Below, one piece after another: positions 8,743-17,349 of a DNA stretch of 40,238 nt. Position 1 is the first letter of the stretch. Each line of letters opens with the position of its first letter. This stretch comes from RGIG5050 sp045636065 (GTDB lineage Bacteria; Verrucomicrobiota; Kiritimatiellia; RFP12; UBA1067), in contig JAZTWW010000008.1 of the NCBI GenBank assembly GCA_045636065.1, positions 1 through 40,238 on the forward strand, read 5' to 3'. Both the position numbers and the translations under genes were made by a program. A model generated the notes under the pieces. It made no database searches, was not told where the DNA came from, and was given only the letters and a program-made list of their open reading frames with translations.

Positions 8743-9917
8743 TGAAGAAGTTCCTGTGGTCAGCTGTTTTGGGCGCCGCGGTGGCGGCGGTATGGGGGGC
8801 TTTGCCCGCGCAGGCGGCTGACGGGGCGGCAGATCCCGATTCGGTGTTTCTGCGCGACGGCGCAAAGCCGCGTGTTTCCGTCCTGGCGAAGATGGCCGGC
8901 GAGAATGTGGAGGCCAAGGCTAAAGCCGAAGCCGAGGCTAAAGCCAAGGCCGAAGAGGAGGCCCGTCAGAAGGCGGAAGCCGAGGCGAAGGCAAAGGCTG
9001 AAGAGGAGGCGCGCATAAAGGCCGAGGAGGAGGCAAGGGCAAAGGCTGAGGCGGAAGCCAAGGCCAAGGCTGAGGAGGAGGCCCGTCAGAAGGCGGAGGC
9101 CGAGGCTAAAGCCAAGGCTGAAGAAGAGGCCCGCCTAAAGGCCGAAGAGGAGGCGAGGGCGAAAGCTGAAGAGGAAGCCCGTCAGAAAGCGGAAGCCGAA
9201 GCCAAGGCCAAAGCGGAAGAGGAAGCCCGTCAGAAGGCGGAAGCCGAGGCGAACGCAAAGGCCAAGGAGGAAGCCCGCGCAAAGTACCTTGAAAACCCAG
9301 ACCCCGACGAGCGCCCGGACGTGGAGCCTGCCGCCGAAGGTGAGGGTGAGGCTGCGCCCAAGGCCGAGGAGCCGCCCAAGAGCACGATAATGGACAGCCT
9401 CCCCGGCGTCAATCCGATCGAAAAGAAGAAAAAGGCCGACAAGAAGCCAAAGCCCGAGCCCAAGGTCCTTACAGGGCGCGATGCCGTAATAACGGCCGAA
9501 AGGACGGACTACGACCGCAAGGAAGGTGTGATCCTCTTCGACAGGAAGGTGTACGTCGATGACGAGCAGTACCAGCTCCATGCCGACAGGCTCTTCGTGT
9601 TTCTCGACGGCACCAACTCCTTGAAGCGCATCGTCGCGCTTGGGAACGTCGCGATGACGAACGACATGAGAAGCGCCCTCTGCTCCAGGGCCACCTACGT
9701 CAAGGCAACCGGCAAGGTCGTACTCTACGGAGAGCCCGGCAAGCCCGCGATCCTCCACGAGGACGGCGACTCCGAGAAGGACGCCGCCGGCGACAGGATC
9801 GTGTTCTGGCTGAACAGCGAAGAGGTCAACGTGGACAATCCCGTCATAAGGCTTCCCGGCAGCACGACGCGAGGCGGGGGCGGACTTGACGTGAAGGACA
9901 TTCTTCTCGGAAAGTGA
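8742..9917 (+). CDS. lptA: LPS transport periplasmic protein LptA with a TolA-like helical insert
   Basis: Start ATG 8742 overlaps the lptC stop; the open frame upstream lies inside lptC. The 391-residue product has a signal peptide (MKKFLWSAVLGAAVAAVWG, ALPAQA, cleavage near residue 25), then about 125 residues (approximately 56-183) of near-perfect AEAEAKAKAEEEARQK-type repeats predicted to form one long helix, an acidic/Pro linker, and a C-terminal OstA/LptA domain (approximately 240-375: RDAVITAERTDYDRKEG, ADRLFVFLDG, GNVAMTNDM, ATYVKATGKVVLYGEPG). LptA forms the periplasmic bridge for LPS. Ordinary LptA proteins are near 170-200 residues, so the TolA-like helix is an unusual addition that may span the periplasm or bind peptidoglycan. 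Confidence 0.85.
   Translation: MKKFLWSAVLGAAVAAVWGALPAQAADGAADPDSVFLRDGAKPRVSVLAKMAGENVEAKAKAEAEAKAKAEEEARQKAEAEAKAKAEEEARIKAEEEARAKAEAEAKAKAEEEARQKAEAEAKAKAEEEARLKAEEEARAKAEEEARQKAEAEAKAKAEEEARQKAEAEANAKAKEEARAKYLENPDPDERPDVEPAAEGEGEAAPKAEEPPKSTIMDSLPGVNPIEKKKKADKKPKPEPKVLTGRDAVITAERTDYDRKEGVILFDRKVYVDDEQYQLHADRLFVFLDGTNSLKRIVALGNVAMTNDMRSALCSRATYVKATGKVVLYGEPGKPAILHEDGDSEKDAAGDRIVFWLNSEEVNVDNPVIRLPGSTTRGGGGLDVKDILLGK
8911..9290 (+). repeat. Ala/Glu/Lys-helix coding repeats in lptA
   Basis: Tandem degenerate units of about 30-48 bp encode AEAEAKAKAEEEARQK-like stretches. Synonymous differences between units (GCC/GCT/GCG, AAG/AAA) indicate that they are maintained at protein level rather than being a fresh expansion. 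Length variation between strains is likely. Confidence 0.8.
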
Positions 9918-9928
9918 GGCCGTTCATC

Positions 9929-10732
9929 ATGGGTGAAACCGAAGACATAGTTGCCAAGGAGATGTCGGCGATGGCCGTTGAGGGGCAGCCGGAAGGCTTC
10001 CCCAAGCCTGATCCCGACCTTGTGGCGAAGGGCCTCGTGAAGGTATACGGCGAGAGGACCGTCGTCAACGGCATGGGCATGGAGGTCCGCTGCGGGGAGA
10101 TCGTAGGGCTCTTGGGTCCCAACGGCGCGGGGAAGACCACCACCTTCTACATGATAGTCGGACTCGTGAAGCCGAACGCCGGCGAGATACTCTTCAGGGG
10201 CGAGAATGTTACGAAGATGCCCGTCTACCAGCGTGCGAGAAGGGGCCTCGGGTACCTCGCGCAGGAGCCGAGCATCTTCAGGAAGCTCTCCGTGTGGGAC
10301 AACGTGATGGCGATACTCGAGACGATCGGCCTCGGGCGGCGCGCGCGCAAGGAGAGGTGCGAGGAGCTTCTTTCAAGCCTCGATCTCATGAAGGTCTCAA
10401 AGCAGCCGGCGTACACTCTCTCCGGCGGCGAGCGGCGCAAGCTCGAGATAGCGCGAGCCCTTGTGAGGCGTCCTTCGATCCTCATGCTCGACGAGCCTTT
10501 CGCAGGCGTCGATCCCCTCGCCGTCCACGACATCCAGGAGATCGTCAGGAAGCTCAAAAGCCAGGGTCTCGGTGTCATCATAACAGACCACAACGTCCGC
10601 GAAACGCTCACCGTCGTCGACAGGGCGTACATGGTTTACAACGGCCGGCTCCTCTGCGAAGGGTCGAGCGACTACCTGGTGAACGACCCCAAGGCCCGCG
10701 AGCTTTACCTCGGATCCGATTTCAGGTTGTAG
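9929..10732 (+). CDS. lptB: LPS export ABC transporter ATP-binding protein LptB
   Basis: LptB hydrolyses ATP to power LPS extraction from the inner membrane with LptF/LptG. The product (267 residues from ATG 9929; GTG 9914 is an alternative start giving 272) has an unusual ~35-residue N-terminal extension, then a canonical ABC domain: Walker A GPNGAGKTT, Q-loop LAQEPSIFRKLSVWDN (the LptB-typical sequence), signature LSGGERRKLEIARAL, Walker B ILMLDEPFAGVDP and the H-loop TDHNVRETL. GTGAGG lies about 8 nt before ATG 9929. It follows lptA directly. LptF and LptG are not in the window. The identification is secure because the Q-loop and D-loop sequences are characteristic. Confidence 0.95.
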   Translation: MGETEDIVAKEMSAMAVEGQPEGFPKPDPDLVAKGLVKVYGERTVVNGMGMEVRCGEIVGLLGPNGAGKTTTFYMIVGLVKPNAGEILFRGENVTKMPVYQRARRGLGYLAQEPSIFRKLSVWDNVMAILETIGLGRRARKERCEELLSSLDLMKVSKQPAYTLSGGERRKLEIARALVRRPSILMLDEPFAGVDPLAVHDIQEIVRKLKSQGLGVIITDHNVRETLTVVDRAYMVYNGRLLCEGSSDYLVNDPKARELYLGSDFRL

Positions 10733-10738
10733 AAGTGC

Positions 10739-10784
10739 AGATTCTGCCGTATTTCGCGGATAAAACGCAATTATAGCAGAATCT
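10739..10784 (+). terminator. Inverted repeat after lptB, possible terminator or attenuator
   Basis: AGATTCTGC (10739-10747) and GCAGAATCT (10776-10784) are exact inverted 9-mers, 28 nt apart, lying between the lptB stop and the hpf promoter. The loop is long and there is no U-tract, so it is a weak terminator candidate; a regulator site or attenuator is also possible. Confidence 0.35.
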
Positions 10785-10796
10785 CTAGAAAAAGCT

Positions 10797-10825
10797 TTGA
10801 CAAATGCACGGAAATTCCGTAAACT
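10797..10825 (+). promoter_or_regulatory. Promoter of the hpf-hprK-pts operon
   Basis: TTGACA (10797-10802), a 17-bp spacer and TAAACT (10820-10825, four of six). The start is predicted near 10832, just ahead of the AGGAGG ribosome site (10837-10842) of hpf. Confidence 0.7.
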
Positions 10826-10848
10826 AGTGCCAACAAAGGAGGACTCAC

Positions 10849-11184
10849 ATGTCTATTGAAGTCACAATGCGCCACAGCGATGTCCGGATTGAAGCTCTCA
10901 AGGAATATGCCGAACTTCGCATGAAAAAGCTCAAAGAAGCATTTCCCAAGGTCACGAAGGTGTCGGTGGTGATCGATGTCGACGTGAAGAAGCACATGTA
11001 CATGGCCGAAGTCGTCGCGAACCGTCTCGGCGAGACGGCCGTCGGCGGCAAGGAGTTCAGCGAAAGCGCAAAGAGCGTCATCGACGGCGCCGCGGCTCGC
11101 GCGGAGCGCCAGCTCCTGAGAATGCGCCTCAAGGAACGCAAGGGCAAGGTGCGCGAGGCCCGCGCCGGCTCCCCGAGAAACTGA
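10849..11184 (+). CDS. hpf: Ribosome hibernation promoting factor, short form
   Basis: The 111-residue protein has the HPF/YfiA fold signature: an N-terminal strand (IEVTMRHSDV), helix (IEALKEYAELRMKKLKEAF), strands (KVSVVIDVD, KHMYMAEVVA) and a second helix with basic residues (AKSVIDGAAARAERQLLRMRLKERKGK). These proteins bind the decoding centre of idle 30S subunits and inactivate 70S ribosomes in stationary phase or starvation. It lacks the C-terminal dimerisation domain of long HPF. A consensus AGGAGG precedes the start by 6 nt. Placement after lptB echoes the lptA-lptB-rpoN-hpf order of gammaproteobacteria, but rpoN is missing here. Confidence 0.92.
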   Translation: MSIEVTMRHSDVRIEALKEYAELRMKKLKEAFPKVTKVSVVIDVDVKKHMYMAEVVANRLGETAVGGKEFSESAKSVIDGAAARAERQLLRMRLKERKGKVREARAGSPRN

Positions 11185-11200
11185 GGAGGCGCTTTAGTCA

Positions 11201-12178
11201 ATGACGCACGTTCTCGACAACGGCATTGAAAGGGGCACACCGTTCACGCTGCGGCAGTTCGTCGCGGCGGGGGCGGAGCGCCTCAAGATGCGTGTCGTCG
11301 TGGGGGGGCGCGGGCTTGAGCACCAGGTTCTCGAGCCCATGACCAACCGCCCCGGACTTGCGCTGACGGGCTTCTACGGCCACTTTGCGTGGGCGCGCCT
11401 GCAGCTTATAGGTCTTGCCGAGAACGCGTACCTGGAGTCGCTTTCGGAGGCGGAGCGCGTAGAGCGTTTCAAGGCGATGATTGAACGCAGGGCGTACTGC
11501 TTCATCTTCGCATGCGGCATCGAGGTGCCGCCGTACATCCGCGCGCTCGCCGAGCAGACGGGCGTGGCGGTGTTCGGCACGCGTCTGATAACGAGGGACT
11601 TCGCGCATCTGTGCGCGTTCGTCCTGGAGGAGCTTAGGGCCCCCAAGACGCGCGTGTACGGCACGACCGTCGAGGTGGCCGGCATAGGCGTCATGATGGA
11701 GGGCGATCCCGGGCTCGGCAAGAGCGAGACGGCGCTCGGCCTCGTCAAGAGGGGCAACGCCCTCGTGGCCGACGATCTCACCTGCCTAAGGAAGGACATC
11801 GCCACCGGCACGATCTATGCGAGCGCGTGCGAATCCACGCGCAACTACATGGAGATAAGGGGCATCGGAATAATCCACGTCCCGAGCGTTTTCGGCGTCA
11901 CTGCGGTATGCCGGGAGCGCAAGCTCGATCTCGTCATCACGTTCAAGCGCTTGCAGGACGTGATAGGGCAGATCGACCGCGCAGGGGAGGAGCGCGTCTG
12001 GCGCACATTCTTCGGCGTGAACGTTCCGCAGCTTGTGATTCCGGTCTCGGCTGGCCGGGATCTTGTGAATCTGGTCGAGACGGCCGCACAGCACTTCAAG
12101 CTCCGCGCCGCGGGGCATGATGCCGTTCGCGACCTTGACGAACGCCTGAAGTCCCGGGCGATCGCCCGCAAGGCTTGA
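11201..12178 (+). CDS. hprK: HPr kinase/phosphorylase
   Basis: HprK phosphorylates and dephosphorylates the regulatory serine of HPr in response to glycolytic intermediates, tuning carbon metabolism. The 325-residue product has the N-terminal domain, then the kinase domain with Walker A GDPGLGKSE, the aspartates of ALVADDL, the family signature EIRGIGIIHVPSVFG and the C-terminal LVIPVSAGRDLVNLVE segment required for phosphorylase activity. Length matches the family. A GAGGAGG ribosome site lies upstream; the gene is 16 nt after hpf and is followed by its substrate gene ptsH. The Walker A and signature motifs make the assignment secure. Confidence 0.96.
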   Translation: MTHVLDNGIERGTPFTLRQFVAAGAERLKMRVVVGGRGLEHQVLEPMTNRPGLALTGFYGHFAWARLQLIGLAENAYLESLSEAERVERFKAMIERRAYCFIFACGIEVPPYIRALAEQTGVAVFGTRLITRDFAHLCAFVLEELRAPKTRVYGTTVEVAGIGVMMEGDPGLGKSETALGLVKRGNALVADDLTCLRKDIATGTIYASACESTRNYMEIRGIGIIHVPSVFGVTAVCRERKLDLVITFKRLQDVIGQIDRAGEERVWRTFFGVNVPQLVIPVSAGRDLVNLVETAAQHFKLRAAGHDAVRDLDERLKSRAIARKA

Positions 12179-12196
12179 GAGAGGGGAGGCTCAAGT

Positions 12197-12484
12197 ATGG
12201 CAGACAAGAAGGAAACACGATCGATTAAGCTAATCAACCGCTACGGTCTCCATGTGAGGCCCGCAGGGCTCTTCGCCAAGACGGCTTCCAGCTACGATGC
12301 CGACGTCACCGTCGAGAAGGACGGCGTTGAGGTAAGCGGAAAGAGCATAATGGCGCTGATGACGCTCGAGGCGATGTCCGGAAGCGTCCTTAACGTGACG
12401 GCCGAAGGACCCGAGGCGACGGACGTCCTCGACGAGCTTGAGGCGCTTGTCGCGCGCAAGTTCGACATACCAGACGAGCAGTGA
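12197..12484 (+). CDS. ptsH: Phosphocarrier protein HPr
   Basis: This 95-residue protein carries phosphate between enzyme I and acceptors. The catalytic histidine lies in NRYGLHVRPAG and the regulatory serine, target of HprK, in VSGKSIMALM. Both residues are intact, so it can be phosphorylated by EI and by HprK. It has a short N-terminal extension (MADKKETRS) and a GGGGAGG ribosome site. It sits between hprK and ptsI. No EII sugar permease is in the window, so a regulatory role is at least as likely as sugar transport. Confidence 0.96.
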   Translation: MADKKETRSIKLINRYGLHVRPAGLFAKTASSYDADVTVEKDGVEVSGKSIMALMTLEAMSGSVLNVTAEGPEATDVLDELEALVARKFDIPDEQ

Positions 12485-12490
12485 CCTCCG

Positions 12491-14320
12491 ATGGAAAGAA
12501 CCCTGGCAAAGATGCCCGGCGTCGCGATGTCGACGGTTGCCGGGATAGCGGTCAGCAGAGGCTTCGCCGCGGGGCCGGTGTATCTAGCACCCCTGGGCGA
12601 CAAGCTGATCGTGCCGGAGTACGCAATCCCCGAAGAGGACGTTCCGCGCGAAAGATCGCGCTACAGGGCAGCGCTCAAAGAGGCGCAGCAGGCCTTGGAG
12701 AGCATCTCCGAGGAGATCCGCCGCGAAGGCGGCGAGGACAGGCTTCTGATAATAGCAAGCCACATAGAGCTTCTTAACGACCCCTACATCAAAGGGCGCA
12801 TAGAGGAGACCATCTCCCAGGAGAGGGTCAACGCCGAAAGCGCCGTAAAGAGCACGATGGCCGAGTGCATGCGCGTCTTCCAGAAGATGCACAACAAGTA
12901 CATGCGCGAGCGTGCCATGGACATCCAGGATGTGGGGCACAGGCTTCTGAGCGTCCTTATGGGGCGCGACAACAATCCGTTCGCAAAGCTGACGAGTCCG
13001 AGCATCATCATCGCGGAGGAGCTTTCCCCAAGCGACACCGTGGCGCTGAAGCGCGATCTCGTACTGGGCTTCGCCACGGACCGCGGCTCCACCACGAGCC
13101 ATGTGGCGCTTCTTGCAAGGGCGCTCGGCATCCCCGCCGTATGCGGCCTCGGGAACATATCGGAGCGCGTCAAGCCGGACGATTTCGTACTTCTCGACGG
13201 CACCAACGGCGCCGTCACCCTGAACCCCGACCTTGCGACGCGCAATGCGTTCGACAGGATGGTCGAGCGCGAACGCAAGCTCGCGGACTTCCTCTCCGAA
13301 GACACGCTTGAGGACGGCGCGCTCAAGGACGGGACTAAGGTGCCGCTTCTGGCGAACTCGCAGCCGGGCGTCCCGGCGGATGCGGTGAAGAAGTACGGTG
13401 CGGAGGGGATTGGCCTATACAGGACGGAATACCTTTGGCTCAATTCTCCGCGCGAGCCTTCGGAGGATGAGCAGTTCAGGGTGTACGCCGATGCCGTAAG
13501 AAGCGTCGGGGCGCTTGGCAAGGATGCGAGGGTCGTGTTCAGGACCCTCGATCTCGGCGGCGACAAGATGCCCCGCCATGCAGTCGCCAACGAGGGCAAC
13601 CCGTTCCTGGGGTGCCGCTCCATAAGATGGCTTCTCGCCCACCGCGATGTCCTTAGAACCCAGATAAGGGCGATCTTGAGGGCGAGCGCTGTCGGCAAAG
13701 CCGCGATAATGTACCCGATGATAGCCGATGTGCAGGAGCTCAGGGAGGCGAACGAGGAGCTTCGGGCGATGATGCGCGATCTGACGGAAGAGGGCATCCC
13801 GTTCGATGCGGATATTCCGCATGGCGCGATGATCGAGACGCCGGCCGCCGCCCTCAATGCCGTTCCGTTCGCGGCCGAATGCGACTTCTTCTCGATCGGC
13901 ACGAACGACCTCGTGCAGTACACGATGGCCGCCGACAGGGGCAACGAGACCGTCGCAAACCTGTACCAGCCCGCGAACCCGGCGGTCCTCAAGCTCGTGG
14001 AGATGACGGCTGCGGCCGCCAAGAGCGCTGGGATCCCCTGCACCGTCTGCGGCGAGGCCGCGAGCGACCCCGTCCTGGGGGCGGTTCTCGTCTCGCTCGG
14101 GGTGACTGATCTTTCGATGAGCGCCGGGTTCATCCCCGCGCAGAGGCGGATCCTGAAGGCGCTCACGAAGGAGGACATGTCGGAGCTGGGCGCATACGTC
14201 AGGAGCTTCTACAACGTCCGCACGGCGGATGAGATCTACGATTTCTGCCGCAGGTTCCTTCTCGACAGGGTTCCGAGGTTCGACGACATTCAGAGCTTTT
14301 TCACCAGAGGCGTGGATTGA
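12491..14320 (+). CDS. ptsI: Phosphoenolpyruvate-protein phosphotransferase (enzyme I)
   Basis: Enzyme I takes phosphate from PEP and passes it to the histidine of HPr. The 609-residue product has the HPr-binding N-domain, the phosphohistidine loop ATDRGSTTSHVALLARALG (active His in TSH), and the C-terminal PEP-binding barrel with EGIGLYRTEYLW, FRTLDLGGDKMP, GTNDLVQYTMAADRGN and the active-site cysteine segment PCTVCGEAASDP. Its start 6 nt after ptsH has no clear Shine-Dalgarno sequence; translational coupling is likely. ATGs at 12512 and 12527 are alternatives, the latter matching the usual N-terminus better (STVAGIAVSRG). All catalytic parts are present. Confidence 0.96.
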   Translation: MERTLAKMPGVAMSTVAGIAVSRGFAAGPVYLAPLGDKLIVPEYAIPEEDVPRERSRYRAALKEAQQALESISEEIRREGGEDRLLIIASHIELLNDPYIKGRIEETISQERVNAESAVKSTMAECMRVFQKMHNKYMRERAMDIQDVGHRLLSVLMGRDNNPFAKLTSPSIIIAEELSPSDTVALKRDLVLGFATDRGSTTSHVALLARALGIPAVCGLGNISERVKPDDFVLLDGTNGAVTLNPDLATRNAFDRMVERERKLADFLSEDTLEDGALKDGTKVPLLANSQPGVPADAVKKYGAEGIGLYRTEYLWLNSPREPSEDEQFRVYADAVRSVGALGKDARVVFRTLDLGGDKMPRHAVANEGNPFLGCRSIRWLLAHRDVLRTQIRAILRASAVGKAAIMYPMIADVQELREANEELRAMMRDLTEEGIPFDADIPHGAMIETPAAALNAVPFAAECDFFSIGTNDLVQYTMAADRGNETVANLYQPANPAVLKLVEMTAAAAKSAGIPCTVCGEAASDPVLGAVLVSLGVTDLSMSAGFIPAQRRILKALTKEDMSELGAYVRSFYNVRTADEIYDFCRRFLLDRVPRFDDIQSFFTRGVD

Positions 14321-14351
14321 CAAAACGATTTAAAAGAGAGGAGAGTCGGAT

Positions 14352-15923
14352 ATGCCAGCAGCAAGAAGAACATCAAGGTCGGCGGGAGCGGCGTCAGCGA
14401 AGAAGCCGCGCATACTTATAGTCACGCCGGAGATCACCTACCTCCCCGACGGAATGGGGAACCTTGCCGGCAAGATGAGCGCCAAGGCGGGCGGCATGGC
14501 GGACGTGAGCGCAAGCCTGACGGCCGCGCTCTGGGATCTCGGCGCCGACGTCCATGTGGCTCTGCCGCACTACAGGCGCATGTTCCATATGGAGACGGGC
14601 CAGCTTGTCGCGGAGGAGCTCAGGAAGTTCAAGAGCAGGATGCCGGACGCGCGCATCCACCTCGCCGAGGACCGCTGTTTCTACTACCGTGACACCGTCT
14701 ATTCGCGCGGCGACGGAAACGCCAAGCTCTCGCTCGCGTTCCAGCGCGAAGTCATCAACAACATCATCCCCGAGGTGCAGCCAGACCTAATCCACTGCAA
14801 CGACTGGATGACCGGCCTCGTCCCGGCGGCCGCGCGCCGCATGGGCATCCCCTGCCTTTTCACGGTCCACAACATCCACACGCACAAGATGAGCCTCGCG
14901 CAGGTCGAGGACGCCGGCATCGACGCGGCCGAGTTCTGGCAGAACCTCTACTTCTCGCGTCCGCCGCAGGACTACTTCGAGAGCCACGACAACAACCCGA
15001 TCGACCTCCAGGCGAGCGGCATCTTCGCGGCCCACTTCATCAACACCGTCTCCCCGACGTTCCTCAGGGAGATCGTCGACGGCTGGCACGATTTCGTCCC
15101 GGATGCGATCAGGAACGAAATGCGCGGCAAGTTCTACGCCGGGTGCGCGGCGGGCATCCTGAACGCCCCCGACAGCGCGGACAACCCCGCCACGGACGAC
15201 AAGATCCCGTTCCGCTACGGCCCCGAGAACCACGCCGAGATGAAGCGCAAGAACAAGCAGGCTCTCCAGCACGCCCTCGGGCTTGAGGAGAACCCCGAGG
15301 CCCCCATCTTCTTCTGGCCGAGCCGTCTCGACCCGGTGCAGAAGGGCCCGCAGCTTCTCACGGACATCCTCTACCGCTTCCTCGACAAGTACTGGGAGGA
15401 CGGCGCGCAGGTCGCCATCATCGCCAACGGCGCGTACCAGCAGCCGTTCCACGACATCAAGAACTTCCACCATCTCGACGGCCGCCTCGCCGTGGTGAAC
15501 TTCGACGGCCGCCTCTCGCAGCTCGGCTTCGCCGGCAGCGACTTCATGATGATGCCTTCGCTCTTCGAGCCGTGCGGCCTTCCGCAGATGCAGGCGCCGA
15601 TCTACGGTTCGCTCGCGATCGCCCACAATACGGGCGGTCTGCACGATACAGTCGAGCCTCTCGACTGGACCCACTCCACGGGCAACGGCTTCAGGTTCGA
15701 CACGTACGATGCGGGCGGCCTCTTCTGGGCGATGGACCAGGCGATGGAGTTCTGGCACCAGAGCCCCGCGGTCAAGGAACGCGAGATCTCGCGCATCATG
15801 GCCGAGAGCCTCAAGCGCTTCAACCACGAGCAGTGCGCACGCGAGTACATCGACATCTACGAGAAGATGCTCCACCGCCACCTCGTGAGGAACTTCGCCG
15901 GCGAAAAGGGCGATGACATCTGA
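14352..15923 (+). CDS. glgA: Glycogen synthase, GT5 family
   Basis: The product (523 residues) transfers glucose from ADP- or UDP-glucose to glycogen. The N-terminal nucleotide-sugar loop KAGGMADVSASL (the KxGG motif), HCNDWMTGLVP, the hinge VHNIHTHKMS, and the C-terminal donor-binding motifs SRLDPVQKGPQLL and FEPCGLPQMQAPIYGSLAIA, followed by NTGGLHDTVEP, identify a GT5 starch/glycogen synthase. Long insertions relative to E. coli GlgA (for example around DYFESHDNNPIDLQ) are visible. The first ~16 residues are basic and low complexity. GAGAGGAGAG precedes the start. Being downstream of hprK-ptsHI suggests carbon storage is expressed with the PTS relay. It overlaps the next gene by 11 nt. Confidence 0.93.
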   Translation: MPAARRTSRSAGAASAKKPRILIVTPEITYLPDGMGNLAGKMSAKAGGMADVSASLTAALWDLGADVHVALPHYRRMFHMETGQLVAEELRKFKSRMPDARIHLAEDRCFYYRDTVYSRGDGNAKLSLAFQREVINNIIPEVQPDLIHCNDWMTGLVPAAARRMGIPCLFTVHNIHTHKMSLAQVEDAGIDAAEFWQNLYFSRPPQDYFESHDNNPIDLQASGIFAAHFINTVSPTFLREIVDGWHDFVPDAIRNEMRGKFYAGCAAGILNAPDSADNPATDDKIPFRYGPENHAEMKRKNKQALQHALGLEENPEAPIFFWPSRLDPVQKGPQLLTDILYRFLDKYWEDGAQVAIIANGAYQQPFHDIKNFHHLDGRLAVVNFDGRLSQLGFAGSDFMMMPSLFEPCGLPQMQAPIYGSLAIAHNTGGLHDTVEPLDWTHSTGNGFRFDTYDAGGLFWAMDQAMEFWHQSPAVKEREISRIMAESLKRFNHEQCAREYIDIYEKMLHRHLVRNFAGEKGDDI

Positions 15924-16629
15924 AAGCCCCAGATTCCGTCCGGGTGCGAGGAAGCTCGACATTCTCCATGAGGATGCCGAGCTTCTGGCTGTAGACAAGC
16001 CTTCAGGCATGATCGTCCATCCGGCTCCAGGGCACGAAAAGGGGACGCTTGTAGACGTCCTCCTTGAGATGAGGCCGTCCATCGCCGGGGTCGGGAGCCG
16101 CGAAAGGCCCGGGATAGTCCACAGGCTTGACATCGACACGAGCGGCGTCATGCTGGTTGCGAAGACGCAGCGCGCATATCTCGCCCTGAGGCGGATGTTC
16201 GAGAGCCACAGGGGGATCGTAAAGCGGTACCTCGCGGTGCTGCATGGAGCTCCCTCGCCACGGTCGGGCGAGCTTGAGACGCTTATCGGGCGCAAGCCGT
16301 GGGATCCCAAGAGGATGGCCGTCGTCGAAAGCGGAGGGGACCGCGCCGTCACGAGGTGGAGGACGCTTGGAAGAAGCGGCCCCCTGGCGATGGTCGAATT
16401 CACGATCGAGACGGGGCGGATGCACCAGATAAGGGTGCATGCGGCACATCTCGGGCATCCGGTGGCGGGCGATCCGCTCTACGGCGACAGGGTGAAGGAC
16501 CGGCACCTCGGCTCCCCGCCTGCAAGGTGCCTTCTCCATGCAGTGGAGCTGGAGTTCCGCCATCCAATCACGGGCGAGGCGATGCGCATCGTCTCGCCGC
16601 CGCCGGCAGACATCGTATACGCTAACTGA
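15913..16629 (+). CDS. Pseudouridine synthase, RluA/RluD family without S4 domain
   Basis: This 238-residue enzyme isomerises uridine to pseudouridine in RNA. The catalytic motif is VHRLDIDTSGVMLVAKT (Asp in HRLD-x-x-TSG), preceded by ILHEDAELLAVDKPSGMIVHP and followed by IETGRMHQIRVHAAHLGHPVAGDPLYG, all standard for the RluA family. It lacks the N-terminal S4 RNA-binding domain found in RluD and RluC, so it is closer to RluA/TruC size; the target site (rRNA or tRNA) cannot be predicted. It overlaps glgA by 11 nt and is 9 nt before queC, a second RNA-modification gene. Confidence 0.92.
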   Translation: MTSESPRFRPGARKLDILHEDAELLAVDKPSGMIVHPAPGHEKGTLVDVLLEMRPSIAGVGSRERPGIVHRLDIDTSGVMLVAKTQRAYLALRRMFESHRGIVKRYLAVLHGAPSPRSGELETLIGRKPWDPKRMAVVESGGDRAVTRWRTLGRSGPLAMVEFTIETGRMHQIRVHAAHLGHPVAGDPLYGDRVKDRHLGSPPARCLLHAVELEFRHPITGEAMRIVSPPPADIVYAN

Positions 16630-16638
16630 AAGGCTGAC

Positions 16639-17349
16639 ATGGAGAGTGTTCCCAAAGACGTCAAAGCGGTTGTCGTCCTCTCCGGAGGGCAGGATTCCGC
16701 AATATGCCTTGCGCTTGCGGCAAGGAAGTACGGCGCGGCGCATGTCGCCGCGATCACGTTCTCCTACGGGCAGAGGCACTCGATCGAGACGAGGTTCGCC
16801 AAGGCCCTCGCGAGGCGCTTCGCCGTGGCCGCGCACAAGGTGGTCAAGTTCGGCTTCTACAGGGACATAACGACCAACGCGCTTCTTGACGGCAGCGTGG
16901 CGATAACGCGCGAGAAGGGCTCGTCCTGCCCCAATACGGTCGTCGAGGGGCGCAACGCCTTCTTCCTGATGGCCGCCGCGGTGTGGGCCAAGTCGCTCGG
17001 CGCGACGGATGTTTATACAGGCGTCTCGCAGGCGGACTACTCCGGGTATCCCGACTGCCGCGAGGCCTTCGTAAAGTCCCAGCAGAAGACGCTCAGACTC
17101 GCCCTGGAATGGCCCATAAGGATCGTCACCCCGATGATGCACATCACGAAGGCGGACGAGTGGGCCCTGGCCGACAGGCTAGGCATCTTCGATCTCATAC
17201 TCAATGGCACAGTCACATGCTACAACGGCATTCCGGGGGCAGGCTGCGGCTCCTGCCCCGCCTGCATCCTCCGCGCGAGTGGGCTTGAAGAGTATCTCAA
17301 GAGAAGGGGGCAGGCGGTTAAGGCTCCAAAAGGGAAACGCCGGAAATGA
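16639..17349 (+). CDS. queC: 7-cyano-7-deazaguanine synthase
   Basis: QueC converts 7-carboxy-7-deazaguanine to preQ0 with ATP and ammonia, a step in queuosine (tRNA) synthesis. The 236-residue product has the PP-loop SGGQDSAICLALAA, the segment SYGQRHSIE, NTVVEGRNAFFL (variant of the family V-P-x-RN motif), and the zinc site CYNGIPGAGCGSCPACILR with four cysteines. GAAAGG precedes the start. Other queuosine genes (queD, queE, tgt) are not here. The C-terminal tail is Lys/Arg-rich (KAPKGKRRK). The last codons overlap the -35 box of the next promoter. Confidence 0.95.
   Translation: MESVPKDVKAVVVLSGGQDSAICLALAARKYGAAHVAAITFSYGQRHSIETRFAKALARRFAVAAHKVVKFGFYRDITTNALLDGSVAITREKGSSCPNTVVEGRNAFFLMAAAVWAKSLGATDVYTGVSQADYSGYPDCREAFVKSQQKTLRLALEWPIRIVTPMMHITKADEWALADRLGIFDLILNGTVTCYNGIPGAGCGSCPACILRASGLEEYLKRRGQAVKAPKGKRRK

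Noticed and set aside
14317..14345. TTGACA at the end of ptsI as a promoter for glgA
   Set aside because: No -10 box at 16-18 bp; the region holds a GAGAGGAGAG ribosome site instead.
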